NCBI RefSeq assembly: GCF_963576615.1
Contig: NC_088715.1
Span: 60,733,802-60,797,801 of the forward strand
Direction: 5' to 3'
Origin: Watersipora subatra
Lineage: Eukaryota > Bryozoa > Gymnolaemata > Cheilostomatida > Watersiporidae
DNA length: 64,000 nucleotides
Part shown: piece after piece, positions 12,240 through 27,200 of the stretch
Position numbering within the stretch: position 1 is the first letter of the stretch
Layout: every line of letters starts with the position of its first letter
The notes under the pieces: model-generated
Told to the model about the DNA's origin: nothing
Databases searched by the model: none
Seen by the model: only the letters and a program-made list of their open reading frames with translations
Position numbers and translations under genes: made by a program

Positions 12240-15200
12240 CAATATTTATTGCTATATATATAGCAATATACATGTATATTGCTATATATATAGCAATATA
12301 TATTGCTATATATATAGCAATATATATTGCTATACATATAGCAATATATATTGCTCTATGTATTGCTATATAGTATATATACGCAATATAGCTACTGTAA
12401 AAAATTGTGTATACCTACTAGAGGTAGTATGAATTCTGTTTTCAACTTGACAGGAGCATACTTTGTTATTGTGTTGTGGCTCCATTCAATAGCTCATTCC
12501 AGAATATATAAATGTACTACTGAATGCTCGGGTAATAAAAAGTCTTTGTACAAGACATTTATTTTTATTCAACATATTATAACCGTAACCATTTTAACTT
12601 TCAAACCTCATACCCTGAGAAAAGTGTTTTGTGTAGTTCAAATAAATTAAGAGAGAAAATAAAACAACTGTAAAGATTTTCAAACTTTTTCAAACAACTG
12701 TAACTTTTAAATTTTATATCATGAAAGAAGTGTTTTGTTGAAATAAATCAAGAGAAAAAATAAAACAACTGTAAAGGTGTTTAAATGTAAATGTGAAATA
12801 ATTAGCAAGTAACGGCTAAATAAAGTCTGTTTTGCCACAATTACAATGAAAAATTATTTGATATACAATTATATGGTTTTAATTTGTTTGAGTGTTAGCA
12901 TCGTAAATTGAAACTGTCGTATAGAGTTGTATGGAAGCCCATAGTAATTATCGAAGGCAAATACCAGGGGAATGGTAAAAATCATCAAGACTTTATATGC
13001 GTACTCTACATATTAAAAATTAGTAATAAAACAATATCTTAATCTTAGTAACTATGTTTACCTACAGTAACTCTAGTTACTGTAGGTAAACATAGTTACC
13101 TACAGTACTACATACTAGTGTATTTAGCAGTTATAATCTGCAACAAAATTCAACATTACAATGTACTTCGTGCAGTACGTACCGTTGGGAGTTCTTACTT
13201 TCGAGAAAGACCCATAAAATAAACATTGAATTTAACTTGAAAGACCTATAGCATAAAACGTTGAATTTAACTTAATGAATTTAGCTTACTAAACACGTAC
13301 ATAAAGCTAAGTTTTAGTATGTGTTTTACTAAACTAAACTTCAACTTTGTCATCAGCTAAAATTTTATCAATTGTTTTCTTTTTGGTTTCATTTTACTAT
13401 AACTTACAAGGAATAACGCTGAACTGAGATAGCGAGCATCGAATCTCTTTCAGGCGTGTGGAAATGATTTCAGCGAATAGCCTGTCGGCATTTTCAATAT
13501 TTCGTTGTAATCAGTACACCGACTGCCAAATTTTAATTTCGAAAGAAATTTTTGTGGATATTGCCTGGCTGAAAAAAGTTGAAACAATTTGTTCTCATAT
13601 AGTGAGGATCAAAAACATCGTGTTCCTTATAGCGAGGCGAAGTTTTTTTATAACAGGGGCATCGTAACACGAAGGTGCGCTGTAATAATTAATAGTTTAG
13701 CGTCTGAAATCACGAAAAGTGTATACAGTATATGGTAAGAGTGATGGGAATGATAAGAATGGCTTATCCTTGTGGTTAGGTGCGCGTGTGTACAAACTTG
13801 CAGTTGCAGTCTTCATGAGTTCAAATCCAGTAGGAAGGCATTTTTGATTCTTAAATTTTAATCCCTATAGCTGGACAGACAGAATGACAGACAAACTTTG
13901 AGATATATATAGATAGATTGTAGTAATTAATTTTTTTTAAATGTGATTTTTTGTTATTAACTTGGCATCTAGGCGGATGAGATTTCAAATACTGCTCAGT
14001 CTCATAGTGTGCCGAGAGCGGCTCATAAAAACAATTACTGAGAGCACGTGTTATATGCTGCCAGTCACCATTACTGCCTACACTATCCATCGCTCAATAG
14101 TTTTCTATCCTTGTTTAGCGCTGCCGATCATTAGTCATACTGGCTGTTAAGTCAGCAAAGGGCCTCCAGGCAGCTACAGCAGCTAGAGTTAATATTTTGA
14201 TCTATAAGGTTGCAGTGTCACCCACTTATGTTATGACTCGGTCAATGATTCAGTATACATGTATATAAATGCCAGTACCCAGGCAGTTCTGTTTTGTGTC
14301 ACATGACAATCTTTCATGTGTAACATGAAAGATTGTCATGTGTAATTACTATCTGCATGCTTGAGTGGCACAGACAGTAGTGTGCCTGGCTGCCAAGCCG
14401 AATGTCTGAGTTCAACTCCCGTGCGATGCATTATTTTTCCTAAATTCTAAGTTTGGCTTCAGATGGATGTAGCTGTACCCAATGCCTTATTTCCTTTACC
14501 AATTCTGCGTTTAGCACACAGAATGATCCGGCTCGTGTTTTCTAATACTGTGTCTAGCCTGTGATTGAGTGTAAAGCTCCCATTACGAAGGTTGAATAAA
14601 GAGGCTAAATGCCATTTTTTCATTGCAGTAACAGCGTGAATGCTGTAGCCAAGTGCATCGCTTGGCTTTACACAGGATCTCATGCTATGTTCGCGGAGGC
14701 TATCCATTCACTCGCTGACACTCTTAATCAGTGCATACTGGCCTACGGTATTCATCACTCCCTCAAGAATCCAAACCCAGATCACCCGTATGTTAGTTGA
14801 TTGTTCTGTTTATACTTTACTATGTTTAGGGTTTGTGTGAAAAGGTAGTTGGTAGAAATATACAGTTAGGTAGAAGTATGACAGAAAGAATCATTTAATA
14901 GAGATGGAACAGAGAGATGTTTAGTAGAGGTGCGAAAAAGAGAGGGGGGAGGGGGAGAAAGAGAGATTTAGCGGAGGTGAGACTGAGAGAAATATTTAAC
15001 ATTGATGTAGCCTAGAAGGCTCCATTAGGTATATAAGAAAAATAGAGACAATAACAATGTTGAATTCTTCTTTTAGTTTATTCAAATTTTTTTGTCATAT
15101 GGCATTCAAACCATTTTTGTTTGTGTAACTTACTAGTTAGTAGCTGTCTGCGCTTTTTGTTTTGCAGTTATGGCTACTCTAATTTCCGTTATGTCTCCTC

Positions 15201-18200
15201 CCTCATAAGTGGTGTAGGAATCTTCTGTGTTGGAGCAGGTTTTGCATGGTACCATGGGATCGCTGGTGTCATGGGGAAGGCAGACCTAGTAGATATGAGA
15301 TGGGTAAAAATTCTATTTTGATGCGTGTTTTGTACGTACTTTCCCACTCCTTGGAGTATTTTTTGTATTTTTTCTGTATTTTTATGTTTTCCCTCTAATT
15401 TTTATTTTATGAGCTTCGCTGCTCTTTTTGAACATCAATGTTATAATATAAAATTAGTTTTCTATATCATCAGATGTGGTGTATTCTGTCATTCATCACA
15501 ATTGTACACTTTGTGACAGGCGATCATGCTCCTTGGTGGCTCACTCGTATCAGAATCTGTCACTCTACTCATGGCCATACAGAATATAAAAAGAAAAGCT
15601 AATCAATATCATCAGACTCCATATGAATATTGTAAGTTGTCTTTCCCTGTCATACATGTTGCTCGTCTCCACCTGATTCAAAGTGCGCCAGTCTGAACCT
15701 GTTACTAATCAGCAAAAGGGAGTTTTCTGCTCTTGTTTTTTGTGGCTTCATGTAGTTTACAATGCAGTAGGCGGCCTGGTCATGTAAACCTCTTTTTATG
15801 TAAATTCCACTTAACATAAAGAATTTATGTAAAGTTATGCTGCGTATTACGTAAGAAATTTCTTATAACGTAAAACGTGAAATTAAGAAGCCTTTAAGAA
15901 GTTAAGTTATTAAGTTAGCCTTAAGAATATCGTTTGTTTATCTTGCCGGACTTGGGAGAGAAAACGATGTTTATGAGTATCTCTATTATATATACTGGTA
16001 GTATAGCAGTTTAGTGTGCTGTGAGAGATCGTTATAAGTAGCCGCGACGTCAGATATTCAGGAATACCCAAAGTTGGTCGATAGGTGCAGGTGTTAGAGT
16101 CGGTCCACCAAGATGAATGTCAAGAGTTGTAGTCTTTGAAATTTTATCCTAACTACAGACAGACAGAATAAAAAAATAGTTTCGTTCTACTTTATTATAA
16201 TATTATTATTATAAACATACAATTTTTTCTTTTGTAGTGTACATCTTGCTGTGTAGACAAAAATGATAATGCTGATTTAAATGGACATTGAAACTAACCA
16301 TACGATACCAATACCTGTTACTGTACCGTACCAATACCTGTTACTGTACCAATACCTGTTACTGTACTAATACCTGTTACTGTACCGTACTAATACCTGT
16401 TACTGTACCGTACTAATACCTGTTACTGTACTGTACTAATACCTGTTACTGTACAGTACTAATACCTGTTACTGTACCGTACTAATACCTGTTACTGTAC
16501 CGTACTAATACCTGTTACTGTACTGTACTAATACCTGTTACTGTACCGTACTAATACCTGTTACTGTACTGTACTAATACCTGTTACTGTACCATACTAA
16601 TACCTGTTACTGTACTAATACCTGTTACTGTACCGTACTAATACCTGTTACTGTACTGTACTAATACCTGTTACTGTACCATACTAATACCTGTTACTGT
16701 ACTAATACCTGTTACTGTACCGTACTAATACCTGTTACTGTACTGTACTAATACCTGTTACTGTACCGTACCAATACCTGTTACTGTACCAATACCTGTT
16801 ACTGTACTAATACCTGTTACTGTACCGTACTAATACCTGTTACTGTACCGTACCAATACCTGTTACTGTACTGTACTAATACCTGTTACTGTACCATACT
16901 AATACCTGTTACTGTACCACTACCCTTAACTTATTGTAGAATTACCGTAATTGTGGATCCTAAATGAAGTGAACAGGATAAGAGAAAAGAGAGAAGTTGT
17001 CAATATAAACCAATACTACTACAGTTATTTGTACATTTAATAAATTGAAAAGTTAAATGTTGACTTGCAACAAATTTCACATTACAGTTACTTGGTATCA
17101 AAAGATTCACCATGTCTGACTCTGCTGTGTTGTATGTGCAAAATGTGTGGAAATGTGATAACAAGCTCTTAAAAGCTCAAAAACGAACAGTTAATCGCCG
17201 CCATCACGAAACTGCCGTAGATTGGAATCAGTTTATTTCTCTGACGTAGTCAATCAATTTGGTTATTGTTTTGTCACGTGACGTTCTCACGGGAATTGAA
17301 AGGCCAATAAAATGCTCAATATAAAACTTCTCGTAGCACTAATTTATAACAAACACTTCGGGTTTTACCGAAGACCTTGTATCAAACATAGATGCTCGCT
17401 ACTTCACAGTTTTGTTTCGGCTTGGACTAATTGTCTAGTCGTAATCTTTGTCTCTGCTGGTGTCATTTTCGCTGTGTTTTTTTGCTTTTGTAAATAGCTC
17501 AGCTGATTTCAAACCATTTTCATTGCAGTCTCTAAGGGCACTGACCCGAGTGTAAACGTTGTGCTTCTAGAGGACTTAGCAGCGGTGACAGGAGTGACCG
17601 TGGCTGGCACCTGTATGTACCTCAGCTATGTCACATCTAATCACATACCAGATGCTATCGGCAGCATTATAATCGGCTCGCTGCTCGCTAGTATATCTCT
17701 TTATATCATCAAAACCAACAGCAATGCACTGATTGGAAGGTAGGTGGGCAGGGTGCTCTTCCCACTGATTGCTGTAGAGGGGATTATCTCTTGGTCTACG
17801 CTAGGAACTATTATGATTTTCAGGCACAGTATTTCCTACCATAAAGAAGAACGTACCCCAAATTTTAGGAGATTTTATTAGAAAGTATCAGTATTTTTTC
17901 TATCATTTGTGATTGTTTTGGATGTTTGAAGTGATCTGACTGCCAGGATGTTTCAAGGTTGAAATCGACAAAATTTGATCGCGGTTGAAACTCGTCACAT
18001 TCAAGCAAAAGTACGATTATGACATCTATAGTTACAAAGAGACCGACAGAATAGAGACGCCTAAACCTGTAACTTGAAAGCAATAGCAGATATCAACTGT
18101 AGCATTGATAGCTACTAGTGACATCATTTTGTACTTATTTTACTTCTGAGCGTTTTAACCGCAACCAAGTTTTATCGATTTTAATCCTAGAACATCCTGG

Positions 18201-21200
18201 CCATCAGATCGCATCAAGTAGCAAAAACAATCACAAATGATAGAAAATGCTGATATTTTCTGATGAAATCTACTAAAATTTTGCCTAAATTTGTCATTTT
18301 AAGATTTAGATTTATAGTATTTGTAGGAGTTGAGAGTTTTCAGCCCTTTCTTTACACGAGTTGCTCATTATAGTTGCAAGTCTTTTACACTCTACCTTAT
18401 GACAAGTACTATTGTCATAAGTTGTTTTCTTTACTGTCTGACTTATGACTTCTGTGACTGCACTCACTCCCTCCTTTCTCCTTTGACCTTTGTAACATTT
18501 CATATAGCAGCTGGTTTTTGCTGAGCGTGTCGAGAAATTTCCTCATATGATTAAACTGCTGTTTAGTTTTACATTTTTGAACCTTACTCGGCTGGCCAAG
18601 CTATAAGGTATTTTCTGTTTATTTTTGCTAGGATCCACAGCAACCGCTTCAGGCACTTGGTTTTGTTAAATGCTCATAAGGGGTGTTTATCTCTCCCTAT
18701 TGTTTTAACACATTACAAATCTATTAGAAGTCTGACTTGCTCATATGCTGATGTCATGGATAAAAATGTTGTTATTTTTTATGTGTCATGAACATCTTTT
18801 AAATTGAAACTGCAAATTAATAATTTACTTTCATGTGTTAAATTTTTTGAAATATTTTTTATTCGTCAGTTTTATTAAAATGTAAAGAGTTGGCTGTCAC
18901 CGCCTTTTCCAGATAAGATCAACTTGATCAAGTTTACAACTTGCTCCTGAATGTATTTTAAGCCATTTTGCACGCTCAGTTTCTTCAAAGATCAAAAAAA
19001 ATTCAATTATCTTACCTCAGTGCTTTTCGTACTAATCAGGTTGCATCAGTGTTCACTGAGGATGGGGTCTGCAATTAAGTTCTGCAATTGGGGTACACAC
19101 TGTTTGGATTGCAATCGCAAAACCCTCACAATTGCAGGAGAAGTACAGTAGTTCGTTCTTGGAGTGTCGTACACAATAATTTGTTGCACTTTAGTACATA
19201 CTAGTTGTATGTTAGCTTATTCTGGTGTATTTGAACTACAGAAGAGAACAACGAGTAGGACATAACAGCATTACGGAAAGTAATTAGCAATGGTACGCAG
19301 TTACTGAGTTGAATCCACAAACCATAGATAAGCTCATGCAAGGTGATACATCAGTAAAATCCCTGGTGAAAGATATTTACAAATATTTTAATGTTTCCAG
19401 GTTATGATGGGTGAACACCGACTTTATGACAAGCACCTTCAGGGTGTACTGAATATGTTTAGTTACACTAGTTAGCAGATCATCGATAGAGTAATCATCA
19501 TGGTGGTTACATACTGCAGGCAGAAGACAACTCCTAAAATAGCTACCAGTTGAATCATGTATCGCTAAAAGCTACATATATATGTCTATTATATACATGT
19601 AGATGTCTGTCAGACCTAAATGCTTACGATGTACCCATTATACTGTAGATATATTTTCAACATGGTGTCACACGGACCCCCTGAGAAGGGTTCTTTGTGA
19701 TGATGCATATGGCCTAGCTGCATCACTTAATTGTGTTACCTTTAGATAGAATGTAAAAGCAGTGTCTGCCATTTACCTGCAAATCTTCTGTATTCTGTTC
19801 ACAACACCCATGATTGTCTATCAAGTGTTACCTGCACAGACATGTCTTCTTCTAACCCTTGACCCGCAGGTCAATACCAGAGATGAGTAAAACGGAACTG
19901 ACAGCCGCCCTCGAATCTGACATGATGATCAGATCTGTCCACGATATCAAAGCCACCGACATGGGAGCTAATCTCATCAGGTAGCTGAAAATATGGCAAT
20001 CCTTTTTATTTGGTCAGGTAGTTATAGTCGTTTATCATCTTAGCCTGTCATTGCTGGCTCATTTGAAGACTAGATGTGGGAGTATTTCATGATTGTATTA
20101 GTCACAGTAAATTAACAGAATACATTAACAACATTAGTTTCTATGAACTAACAGAATGCATTAGTTGATTTGAACTAACAGAATGGATTAGTTGGCATGA
20201 ACTAACATATTGGATTAGTTGGCATGAACTAACATATTGGATTAGTTGGCATGAACTAACATATTGGATTAGTTGGCATGAACTAACATATTGGATTAGT
20301 TGGCATGAACTAACATATTGGATTAGTTGGCTTGAACTAACATATGGGATTAGTTGGCATGAACTAACATATTGGATTAGTTGGCATGAACTAACATATT
20401 GGATTAGTTGGCATGAACTAACATATTGGATTAGTTGGCATGAACTAACATATTGGATTAGTTGGCTTGAACTAACATATTGGATTAGTTGGCATGAACT
20501 AACATATTGGATTAGTGGGCATGAACTAACATATTGGATTAGTTGGCATGAACTAACATATTGGATTAGTTGGCATGAACTAACATATTGGATTAGCATA
20601 TATGTACTAATGGTTCCTTTGAACTAGTCCAACAAACTGAAATTGGAATTTTGTTGATGAGGATGGGATTCCCAGTTTCCAACAACTAATATCTCTGTAT
20701 CCATAAATAGAAAATCTAATTGTGACATGCCTTGAAAACAATCCCTCCGAGTCAGTTTCAGACCACCTGCCATGTCTTGTCATATGGAAAGTTTAATAAC
20801 ATTGCTAGCTTATCTCTTCCACTTCCTCATTCGTATATCACAAGGATCTGCTGTTTACATCTTTTTTCTAGCAGAGTAGTATATTAGTGGAACCTCATAG
20901 TCTGGGAGAACTCACTGATTTGCTAACAGTACATGCGCTTGCATGGAAGACTGAGAGCATCTTGCATCAGCAACTTGCGCAATTCCTTCATTTCTCATAG
21001 CAAAACATACACGATGATGAAATTGATCGTTTTGCAGTTTGCTTATCAGTGTTATTTTTCCCACTACTATGTAGGTTTTTAGTTCCTGAAGTGACTTGTT
21101 TAAACTGGGTAGTACAGTTTGGTATGAAACTAAACCATGGTGATTCATCAACTCAGGGCAGGAAGCCTGACTCACACAGTTAAACTTCTCCGTAACTTCT

Positions 21201-24200
21201 TAACTAGTTTGTTGTTGTCTTCCCTTAGTATGTAGTGTGCAGCTTCACCCAGTTTTTATGATATTTCTATGCTTATTGTTTAACTGTTAGTTGACATACG
21301 GCGCACGCGCTACTAATAAAAAATAACATATCAGTTTTAGTGTTGTGACACATCTTTGAGATGTAACCATAGCCGTGACACAATTTATTTTAGGATTTAG
21401 TCTTCTTGGTTTCTGATCGATACAAGTTCAGTGTTTAGGCGATGTGATTCCATGCACAGAGAACACTGATAACCTATTAATACCCACAGTTCTTTGACAT
21501 GCCTTATTCAATAATCCATAGTGCATTGATGAACCATTTTTTGACAGGTCATTTCATTTTCATTAGTTGGCAAACTAACGTTTGACATAACATCGTTTCA
21601 TGGAAACTTAGTCAATGAACAGCTCGTTACCTGCTTTGTTATGACACACTATTTACGCGCATGCATTCAGGTAGTTTTTCGCAATCTTGACTATAATTTT
21701 AACCGCTATAAGAGTCGTGTTCACCTGTCCAAAGTCACAGGTGAGAAAAAAGATGGCACGATACAGGATTGAAACCTGCAACAATAGGCATCACCGCCTG
21801 GCATGCTATCAACTACACCAATTATTCACTTGCCATATTTTAGACTCATTGTGCGTAAACTTATTCTTTGTGCTTTATCAGCACACCTGCCGATCTCTCA
21901 CAGCACATCAGACTGCCAGGGTACTAGTTGAAAATAAAGCTTTCAAATCAGCTCATCATTGTCATACTTTAATGTACGACGATGAATGTACGATAATTTT
22001 TATGATGCTCATGAAAACACCAGATGGCTGTTGCTATGTCGACTTGTGCTATCACTTGAATCACTGGTCGTTGTGCATCACTGACTCTCGCCTGTGGACA
22101 AGGCAGGCTTTAAATGGCCAGTGATCATTAGCTAAAATATAGCTGAATGGTTCTTCTCAAGGGAATCATAAAATGAAATCATCACATGTTAGATCTGGAA
22201 AGAGCATTAACTGTACAAATGTGACCACCTTGGTGACACCACCATGCGGTCGATGCTTTGAAACACTCACCCACAATAGCTGTTTCTTGCTCTGTATTTG
22301 ATAGACAGATGCAAGTAGCTAAATAGATTTCATCTTTGCATTCGCAGCTGGCTGTTTTGTTGGTATTAACGTTGACCAGTGCATATGATCCTGAAGCCAC
22401 TTGTGTATAGCATTGCCGGAGAAGACAAGTTATGTGTGGCTTGAATTTGTAGGTTTAAAGCTGAGGTGGACATGGATGGGCAGCTGCTGACTAGCCGCTA
22501 TCTGGAAAGTTTGAGTCTTTCAGAACTGCTGAGTGTATGTACCTATTCATCTGCTCGCCTCTACTCTCTTCATTTTTTTGTCTTTTTTGTGACATCTTCA
22601 TCAAGTCTTCATCAAATCTTTAACGAGTCCTTATTAAGTTTTTGGTAAGTTCTCGTCAAGTCTTGGGCAAGTCTTCCGTCAAGTTTTCATCAAGTTCATA
22701 CCGAGTCCTTATTAAGTTTTTGGTAAGTTCTCGTCAAGTCTTGGGCAAGTCTTCCGTCAAGTTTTCATCAAGTTCATATCGAGTCCTTATTAAGTTTTTG
22801 CTAAGTTCTCGTCAAGTCTTCATCAAGTTCCTATTAAGTCCCTGTTAACTCCTCGTCAAGTCTTCATTAAGTCCTCTCGCTTTTATCAAATCTGTTTTTT
22901 TTGTATTTATCTTTTACTCCCCACTCTCTGTCCTGATCATTCATATTCTCCATATTCATTTTTCTCTTTCATTGCCTCCCATCTTCTTTTCTCATTATTT
23001 TATTCTTTTGTTTCCAAATTCAATTTTTTTATTTTCTTACCGATTTTATTCAACTATTCATAGGAGATGAAAGCCGTAGAAACAACTGAAGAAGCTGAGG
23101 CGTTTCTAATTCACCACGGAGAAAAGATTGTAGAGCTCATTGGAGGTGAAATTGACAGAATCGAAGAAATTTTAAGGGTAGGTGTGCGTATGTACGTTTG
23201 TCTGTTTTGAAGATGTGGTAGTCTAATCTTGGGGCAGCGAAATATTAGCATACAGTTTTAAGGAGACCTGCGGGAACCCGACTTTGTAAATGTAGAGGTT
23301 GGCAGTTGGAGAATTTTGATGGCGACCTACATTTAATTATTTGTATGATGAGAAACCGTGATGAATGAGGCGGTTGGAGACCCGAATTGGAGACACGGCA
23401 TCAGTTTTCTGCATGTAACAGGTCAACATAACTAGCCAATTGAAAACTAAAGGTGAAAACACACTAAGCGATATTTAGAGCGATATCGCGCTGCGTGGCG
23501 CTAATCTGCGCTAGAATTCACTCAGCGTGTTCATGCAGAGCGATAACGCTAGACATTCTCTACACAACATTATCGCTAACGAGATGCATTTCGGTTGGTT
23601 GGTTTTTACCAGAATGCAATTTTATGGCGGGAAATTATTTCCTATCGATGTTCCACAACGTACAGCGGCCACAATTTGCTATTTTGTTATGATTGAAACA
23701 TCTTCAGAACGAACACTGAATTATTCATAATTTTAATAATAGTACTCCCAGTTCTGTACACCATAACAAACAAAAATTACAAAAAATCCGAGTTGAAAAC
23801 CAACATTTGGAGTCAATCGTTGCGCAGGTTGACCATCTTGAGAACGGTAAATATTTAATATATTAAATATAAAAAACCACTACAAAGTAAAATATGTATA
23901 AAAATCGTAAAAATATTACAGTTAAAAATACAATAATCGTTTTTCTTGTCTTCTTGTAGTGTAGGCAGTGTACAATCCTCGAAAGTGAGATAGGTTTAAT
24001 AACAAATGCGGAAGTTGGTTACGTTGTTGCCTAGACGGCGCCATATTGACTTACCTAAATTTATTAACAACTCCGAAGAAACTAATAATATGGAATTTTA
24101 TTTGCAGTTTGTGAGCGTGGCCATTATATCGTTTGCTAGTGAATCGCTCAAGTGTGTTTATGCACACGCCAGCGATATCTCCGCCCTCCTCATGACGCTC

Positions 24201-27200
24201 GCGATAAAATCGCCTAGTGTGTTTGGACCTTAACAGTTCCTCTCTTAGCTTTTAGTTAGTCTAGGTAACAGTCTGGATAAACATTGCATGGCTGTTTAAG
24301 ACAACATTTTCAGCTGTTCATAAAACCATTTTATTTGAATCTCAACAGAACTCATGTTTGCCCTTAAAATTTGTTGCTAGACATAACAAGAATAGTTCAA
24401 AACATGACTGCAGTAAGGGCGGGAGGGAGGGCTCACCGGGAGCCATAAAAATGTGCTTAACGTGGTCATGAGTACCAGACAGAACAGGTTTGCATCTGTT
24501 AAAAGCCCTAAATCAAATATAACACATATTATTGTCAAATATAACATATATTATTATTGTCAGATATAACATAGGCTATATTATTATTATCAAATATAAC
24601 ATATATTATTATTGTCAAATATAACATATATTATTATTGTCAAATATAACATGTATTATTATTGTCAAATATAACATATATTATTATTGTCAAATATAAC
24701 ATATATTATTATTGTCAGATATAACATAGGCTATATTATTATTATCAAATATAACATATATTATTATTGTCAAATATAACATATATTATTATTGTCAAAT
24801 ATAACATATATTATTATTGTCAAATATAACATATATTATTATTGTCAAATATAACATATATTATTATTATCAAATATAACATATCTTATTATTGTCAAAT
24901 ATAACATATATTATTATTGTCAAATATAACATATATTATTATTGTCAAATATAACATGTATTATTATTGTCAAATATAACATATATTATTATTGTCAAAT
25001 ATAACATGTATTATTATTGTCAAATATAACATATATTATTGTTGTCAAATATAACATGTATTATTATTGTCAAATATAACATATATTATTATTGTCAAAT
25101 ATAACATGTATTATTATTGTCAAATATAACATATATTATTATTGTCAAATATAACATATCTAATGAGTATTGCATTGTGTTATCGTAACATCTGATGGCT
25201 TTTGTTTTAATACTGGCATTCGCTTAGGAATTTAATTACTTGGGCGTTTCTCGCTGTGGAGTTGTTTGCTCCAGAAAAGATTGTTTATTTCCTGTGTTTA
25301 CGCTGACAATCTTTGAAGGTCATGTCAGTGTCACATAATGTCACATGACAGCCCATATCTGTAGACCAGCTCATTTTAATCAACTTTTCAGAGCAGTATA
25401 TTCTAATACAGTTTTCCTATACAGTTTTATTCTTATATAATGTATAACATAAAATTACATGCCTGTCATATCATTGCCTATGATCACCACTGGCTGCATG
25501 AGTTTTTTCTGAAAACCTTACCGAACGGCGTGACAGATGACAACTAAATCTAGTTTTTCGTTATCAACTATCAGTTATAATGAAACCTTCAAATAATTTT
25601 TAAATACTGTATTTCTTTGAGTTTAGCCTCGCAAAACAAATGGAAGTCTTTAATAGGAGGGAAACCATACCCTGTTAATTGTTTTATCACATTAAAAGGC
25701 CGATCTACAAGGTCCACAAGCTACAGATGTTGGAATAAAATCTTAACACTTTGCTCATAAATATTTATCCGAAAATTCTAACTGGAAAGACTGAGTGATG
25801 AATCACAGCGTTTGTTTGTCACCAATAAATTGCGCTCTCTGGCTATTTGAATAAACCCGCTGTAGCTTGCGATTATGGCCAGCTAAGTGGTGCCATGTTG
25901 GGTTTTAGTTGAATCGTATCTCCAGGGTCTTTGGTTACAGGAAAATTCTATAAGAACCGCAGTGTTTTTACTTTCAACTGTCTGATTAGACATGTTTTGC
26001 GTTGTACTCTCCGCCGTTTCCTTTCTAAAGGCGAATTTATGGGGAAGATTTGCATATTTGGTTTTGGCCTGACCAGATATCGCCTGCTCTAGAGTTGCTA
26101 ACAGCAAAAACACGTTGAGTAACGGCTTACTCTGACATAAAAAACTAGGAAGCTCTCTTTGATGCTTTGTTGCTCTGGTAATAGCGTCACGGCGTTCACC
26201 TCATCCCTGTCATAGAGGATTACTAGCCTTGGTGCCTAGTGATCCCGATTATAGCTTGTAAGGCTAGATATATGACAAGTCCACGATGTATGAGCTTGGG
26301 GTTGGATATGAGGGCTTGTTAGTCTTGCCTTAGCTGGTTTGTAACCAGTTACCTTTATTTCATCAGCTTGGCAGCTGTGAACCAGTAGGTTGTGTTAATC
26401 GGATATTAAATCCGTGAAAGCTGTTAACTTATTGGATGTTCTGGAAGTTCCTACACAAAGGGACTACAAATAGTCCTGACTTACGATGAGCTCATTAACG
26501 ACAACTCGGAGTTACGACAGCCTGTTAAAAACTGTGAAGATTGTTTTTATGTACATACGGTACCGCATGTACATTTACATACGGTACCATACGGTACGGC
26601 ATGTTAGGCTGATATCTGCCACAGTTGAAGCGTTATAAAGAAGACTGGCACATACAAACACTGAATAAAAAGAGAAACTTCAAAAAGTAATCATAAAGAA
26701 TAAGTAGAAGAACGTAACATCTATTGAAATGTACTCTATGGTAGCCTTGCATTTGTTTTACATGCTCGTGCACCTAGAAAAGTTAACTTAAAAAGGAAAA
26801 AGTCAAAATTTAATATACAAATTGTTAAAAAAGTTTACACTTATTATTAAAAAAGCGAAGAGAAAGTAGAGGAGAAAGATGAAGTAGAGTAGAGTATGAA
26901 TAACATATATGTATGTTATACAGTAGTCTAGTACAAAGTACATATATGTATGTTATACAGTAGTCTAGTACAAAGTACATATATGTATGTTATACAGTAG
27001 CCTAGTACAAAGTGCGTATATGTATGTTATACAGTAGTCTAGTACAAAGTACATATATGTATGTTATACAGTAGCCTAGTACAAAGTACATATATGTATG
27101 TTATACAGTAGTCTAGTACAAAGTACATATATGTATGTTATACAGTAGTCTAGTACAAAGTACATATATGTATGTTATACAGTAGTCTAGTACAAAGTAC

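Noticed and set aside
20141..20599. 152-codon minus-strand repeat protein
   Set aside because: A 27-bp minisatellite with no stop in one frame; no start context or homology.
21687..22124. Plus-strand frame of 145 codons in SLC30A9 intron 12
   Set aside because: No family similarity, lies within an intron of a confident gene, and no plausible splice partners in phase with SLC30A9.
24513..25160. Possible CRISPR-like array of regular short repeats
   Set aside because: The repeats are directly contiguous without unique spacers and lie in a eukaryotic intron; an ordinary minisatellite. The same applies to all other arrays here.
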